Origin: Tamlana sp. 2_MG-2023
Lineage (GTDB): Bacteria > Bacteroidota > Bacteroidia > Flavobacteriales > Flavobacteriaceae
Reading direction: 5' to 3'
NCBI RefSeq assembly: GCF_030548465.1
Contig: NZ_JAUOSF010000002.1
Location: 310,001-374,000 of the forward strand
Length of the DNA stretch: 64,000 nucleotides
This document shows, in pieces, positions 62,626-64,000 of the stretch. Position numbers and translations under genes: made by a program. How positions within the stretch are numbered: the stretch's first letter is position 1; every line of letters starts with the position of its first letter. The notes beneath the pieces are model-generated. The model searched no databases. It was not told the origin of the DNA and saw nothing but the letters and a program-made list of their open reading frames with translations.

Positions 62626-63210
62626 TTATTTGTTAAGTTTTATACTATCCCAAGCGGCTTGATACGCTTCTTCTATTTGATTTTCACTTAATGTAAAGGC
62701 GGCTCTTTTTTGAACCGTCAATAAAAAGGATAAGGGATTTATTGAATAGGCATATAATAAATAATCGTCTATAGGTTTAATGATGCCTTCTTGTTTGCCA
62801 CGAGCCCAAAGGTCGAGTAGTGGTTGTAAGTGTTTGATGCCTTCTTGTCTAGACGCTTCGTCTATAATTGGTGTATTATCACATTGCGCTAAGAAAAAAG
62901 CGTATTCACATGCTTTGAGTTTGAAATCAGCTATACGCTTCCAAATCATTTCAAAACTTTTTTCAACACAAGCATCTTCGTTATAATTTGCGAAAGCATA
63001 TTTGGTGTATTCAGCTTTTACTTCAATGTAGGTTTGATTAACCAAATCCTGCTTGTTTTCAAAGTATAAGTAAATGGTTCCAGGCGAAACATTAGCCATT
63101 TTGGCAATTTTACTCATGGGCGTGGCATGGAAACCGTTGTTGTTAACCAACTCAATAGTGGCTTTAATTAAGGCATTGCGCTTGTCTGTACTTTTTTGAT
63201 GTTGTGCCAT
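62626..63210 (-). CDS. TetR/AcrR transcriptional regulator
   Basis: From the ATG at 63210 (MAQHQKSTDKRNAL) it has 194 residues with a TetR helix-turn-helix at about 10-55 (HATPMSKIAKMANVSPGTIYLYF) and a helical ligand-binding domain. The frame extends up to a TTG at 63231, but that codon lies inside the -7 box, so the ATG is chosen. It opens the operon and probably represses its own promoter through the palindrome at 63244. Confidence 0.93.
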   Translation of the reverse strand: MAQHQKSTDKRNALIKATIELVNNNGFHATPMSKIAKMANVSPGTIYLYFENKQDLVNQTYIEVKAEYTKYAFANYNEDACVEKSFEMIWKRIADFKLKACEYAFFLAQCDNTPIIDEASRQEGIKHLQPLLDLWARGKQEGIIKPIDDYLLYAYSINPLSFLLTVQKRAAFTLSENQIEEAYQAAWDSIKLNK

Positions 63211-63228
63211 GATTTTTAAATTAGAGTA

Positions 63229-63236
63229 CAAAGGTA
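63229..63236 (-). promoter_or_regulatory. -7 box of the TetR operon
   Basis: On the - strand it reads TACCTTTG, an exact consensus match, 18 bases before the ATG at 63210. Confidence 0.6.
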
Positions 63237-63243
63237 TTAAGAA

Positions 63244-63257
63244 AATGAACGTTCATT
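63244..63257. promoter_or_regulatory. Probable TetR operator
   Basis: AATGAACGTTCATT is a perfect 14-base palindrome immediately upstream of the -7 box. Palindromes of this type and position are typical TetR/AcrR operators. Confidence 0.7.
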
Positions 63258-63622
63258 CATTTTTTAACAAAAGTTTAGTTTTATACTTGGTTTTTGGTTA
63301 TTAGTTGTTGGTTTCTGGAAATTTACTCTTGCGAGATTATTGCACGGAGCTACGCTGAGATTTCACTGAGATTCACAGAGAGTTTTTTAGACACTAATTT
63401 CACTAATTTTCACGAATGCTTTGCGTTATTCACCTTCGCGTCTTATGGGCTTTGGGAGAAATTATATTAGTTACTAGTTGCTAGCACTTTGGAGGTTATT
63501 ACCGAAAACTATACTGAGATTTTACGAAAATTAACAAATTACTTAAAACACCAATAAAACCGGTGATCGAGCGGAGTCGAGATCTGTTAAAAACCTACAA
63601 ACAAGAATAGCACAACCAAAAC

Positions 63623-64000
63623 CTATGAATACAAAATCAAAAAGACACCAAGCATGATTCCAGCAAGTGGCACCAGTTTTTTACGTTTATTTTGTTCTTT
63701 GAAGATGAGTCCGCCCACAAGAACTGAGATTAAAATCTGACTACGTTTGATGGCTGAAAGCAACATGATTAAGGCTTCTGGGTCTTGTAGAGCCTTGTAA
63801 TAGAAATAATAGGCAGACAATAATAGTACGCCAACAGCAGGAATAGACCAGCGCCATTTAAAAGCCTTTCGTTTTTCAGGATAAGGAAACCAGGTAATAC
63901 TTAAAATAACCAGCAAGATTAAAACCACATAAAAGCTAAACCAAAAGATTAAGGTAAAAGGTGTTAAGTTTAAGTATTGAATTAAAAATTTATCATAGAG
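63623..64000 (-). CDS. EamA-family transporter (5' partial)
   Basis: The frame is open on the - strand from the window edge at 64000 to the stop at 63623. It encodes the C-terminal ~125 residues of a DMT transporter, with membrane segments and the late helix pair LLSAIKRSQILISVLVGG and GIMLGVFLILYS. The GTG at 63928 is inside the frame and not the start, because upstream codons (LYDKFLIQYLNL) continue the protein. The substrate is unknown. Confidence 0.85.
   Translation of the reverse strand, partial: LYDKFLIQYLNLTPFTLIFWFSFYVVLILLVILSITWFPYPEKRKAFKWRWSIPAVGVLLLSAYYFYYKALQDPEALIMLLSAIKRSQILISVLVGGLIFKEQNKRKKLVPLAGIMLGVFLILYS

Larger units (their letters stand above)
63211..63622. other. Intergenic region with promoter and simple repeats
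   Basis: 411 bases between the TetR gene and the partial EamA gene. Apart from the TetR promoter and palindrome it holds low-complexity GTTATTAGTTGTTGG-type and ACTGAGATT-type repeats, and one imperfect palindrome GATCGAGCGGAGTCGAGATC at 63565-63584. Nothing coding is seen. Confidence 0.6.

Noticed and set aside
63211-63231. TTG start for the TetR gene
   Set aside because: It overlaps the -7 box on the - strand; ATG 63210 gives a normal TetR N-terminus.
63565-63584. GATCGAGCGGAGTCGAGATC as a member of the CTCAT-tail repeat family
   Set aside because: It is an imperfect palindrome without the tail and with a different stem, so it is left as an unclassified repeat.

Overview
The window is about 64 kb from the chromosome of a low-GC member of the Bacteroidetes, most likely family Flavobacteriaceae. 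The evidence is a run of typical markers: an LpxC-FabZ fusion next to lpxA, efp and an lpxD paralogue; a bifunctional HisB; two secreted proteins with type IX secretion (T9SS) C-terminal sorting tails; DUF4251; and -7 promoter boxes of the Bacteroidetes form TAnnTTTG in front of many genes. Coding density is high, and I see no rRNA, tRNA, CRISPR array, prophage or complete IS.

Layout. 1-7.4 kb: lipid A genes (lpxC-fabZ end, lpxA, efp, lpxD-like), sucD, fabG, a membrane VWA protein and a prohibitin-type SPFH protein. 7.4-15.2 kb: a complete histidine operon hisG-D-C-B-H-A-F-IE. It is preceded by a short reading frame with His codons (HLHHH) and a terminator that fits a classical ribosome-mediated attenuator. 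Most of its gene junctions carry short hairpin repeats, and one repeat has become part of the hisH coding sequence. 15.2-19 kb: a divergent TruA, Dps, two small stress-type envelope proteins (one is a 53-residue DUF1328 protein), DUF2461, an unknown protein and an acyl-CoA thioesterase. 19.2-24 kb: leuC-leuD-cimA-like-leuB, where the synthase resembles Leptospira citramalate synthase and may feed isoleucine synthesis. 24.1-27.6 kb: two T9SS-exported glycan-type proteins sharing an upstream motif. 27.8-35.5 kb: beta-hydroxyacid dehydrogenase, S9 peptidase, SF2 helicase, cold-shock-domain protein and two EamA transporters.

36-45.4 kb is the most unusual block. Two convergent operons encode a predicted peptide synthesis/modification system: a circularly permuted ATP-grasp plus an alpha-E protein on the + strand; and a transglutaminase, an ATP-grasp/alpha-E fusion and a transglutaminase-DUF2126 fusion on the - strand. 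The separate proteins keep the key motifs, while the fusion protein has lost them in both halves, which suggests an active/inactive pair. Upstream of the - operon are two tandem paralogous HAD proteins of the type found with surface polysaccharide genes.

50-64 kb: DUF1853, a DUF4251 lipoprotein, an intradiol-dioxygenase-like secreted protein, a YdjM-like membrane protein, two DEAD-box helicases, a J-domain/KTSC protein, thioredoxin, cupin, an esterase, and a TetR-led operon of redox enzymes (SDR-like, nitroreductase, MDR, iron alcohol dehydrogenase) with a perfect palindrome at its promoter. A MITE-like element with nested hairpins lies behind that operon. The window ends inside an EamA transporter gene.

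Functions are assigned by reading motifs. No database search was possible. Promoters, operators and attenuation are inferred from sequence pattern only.
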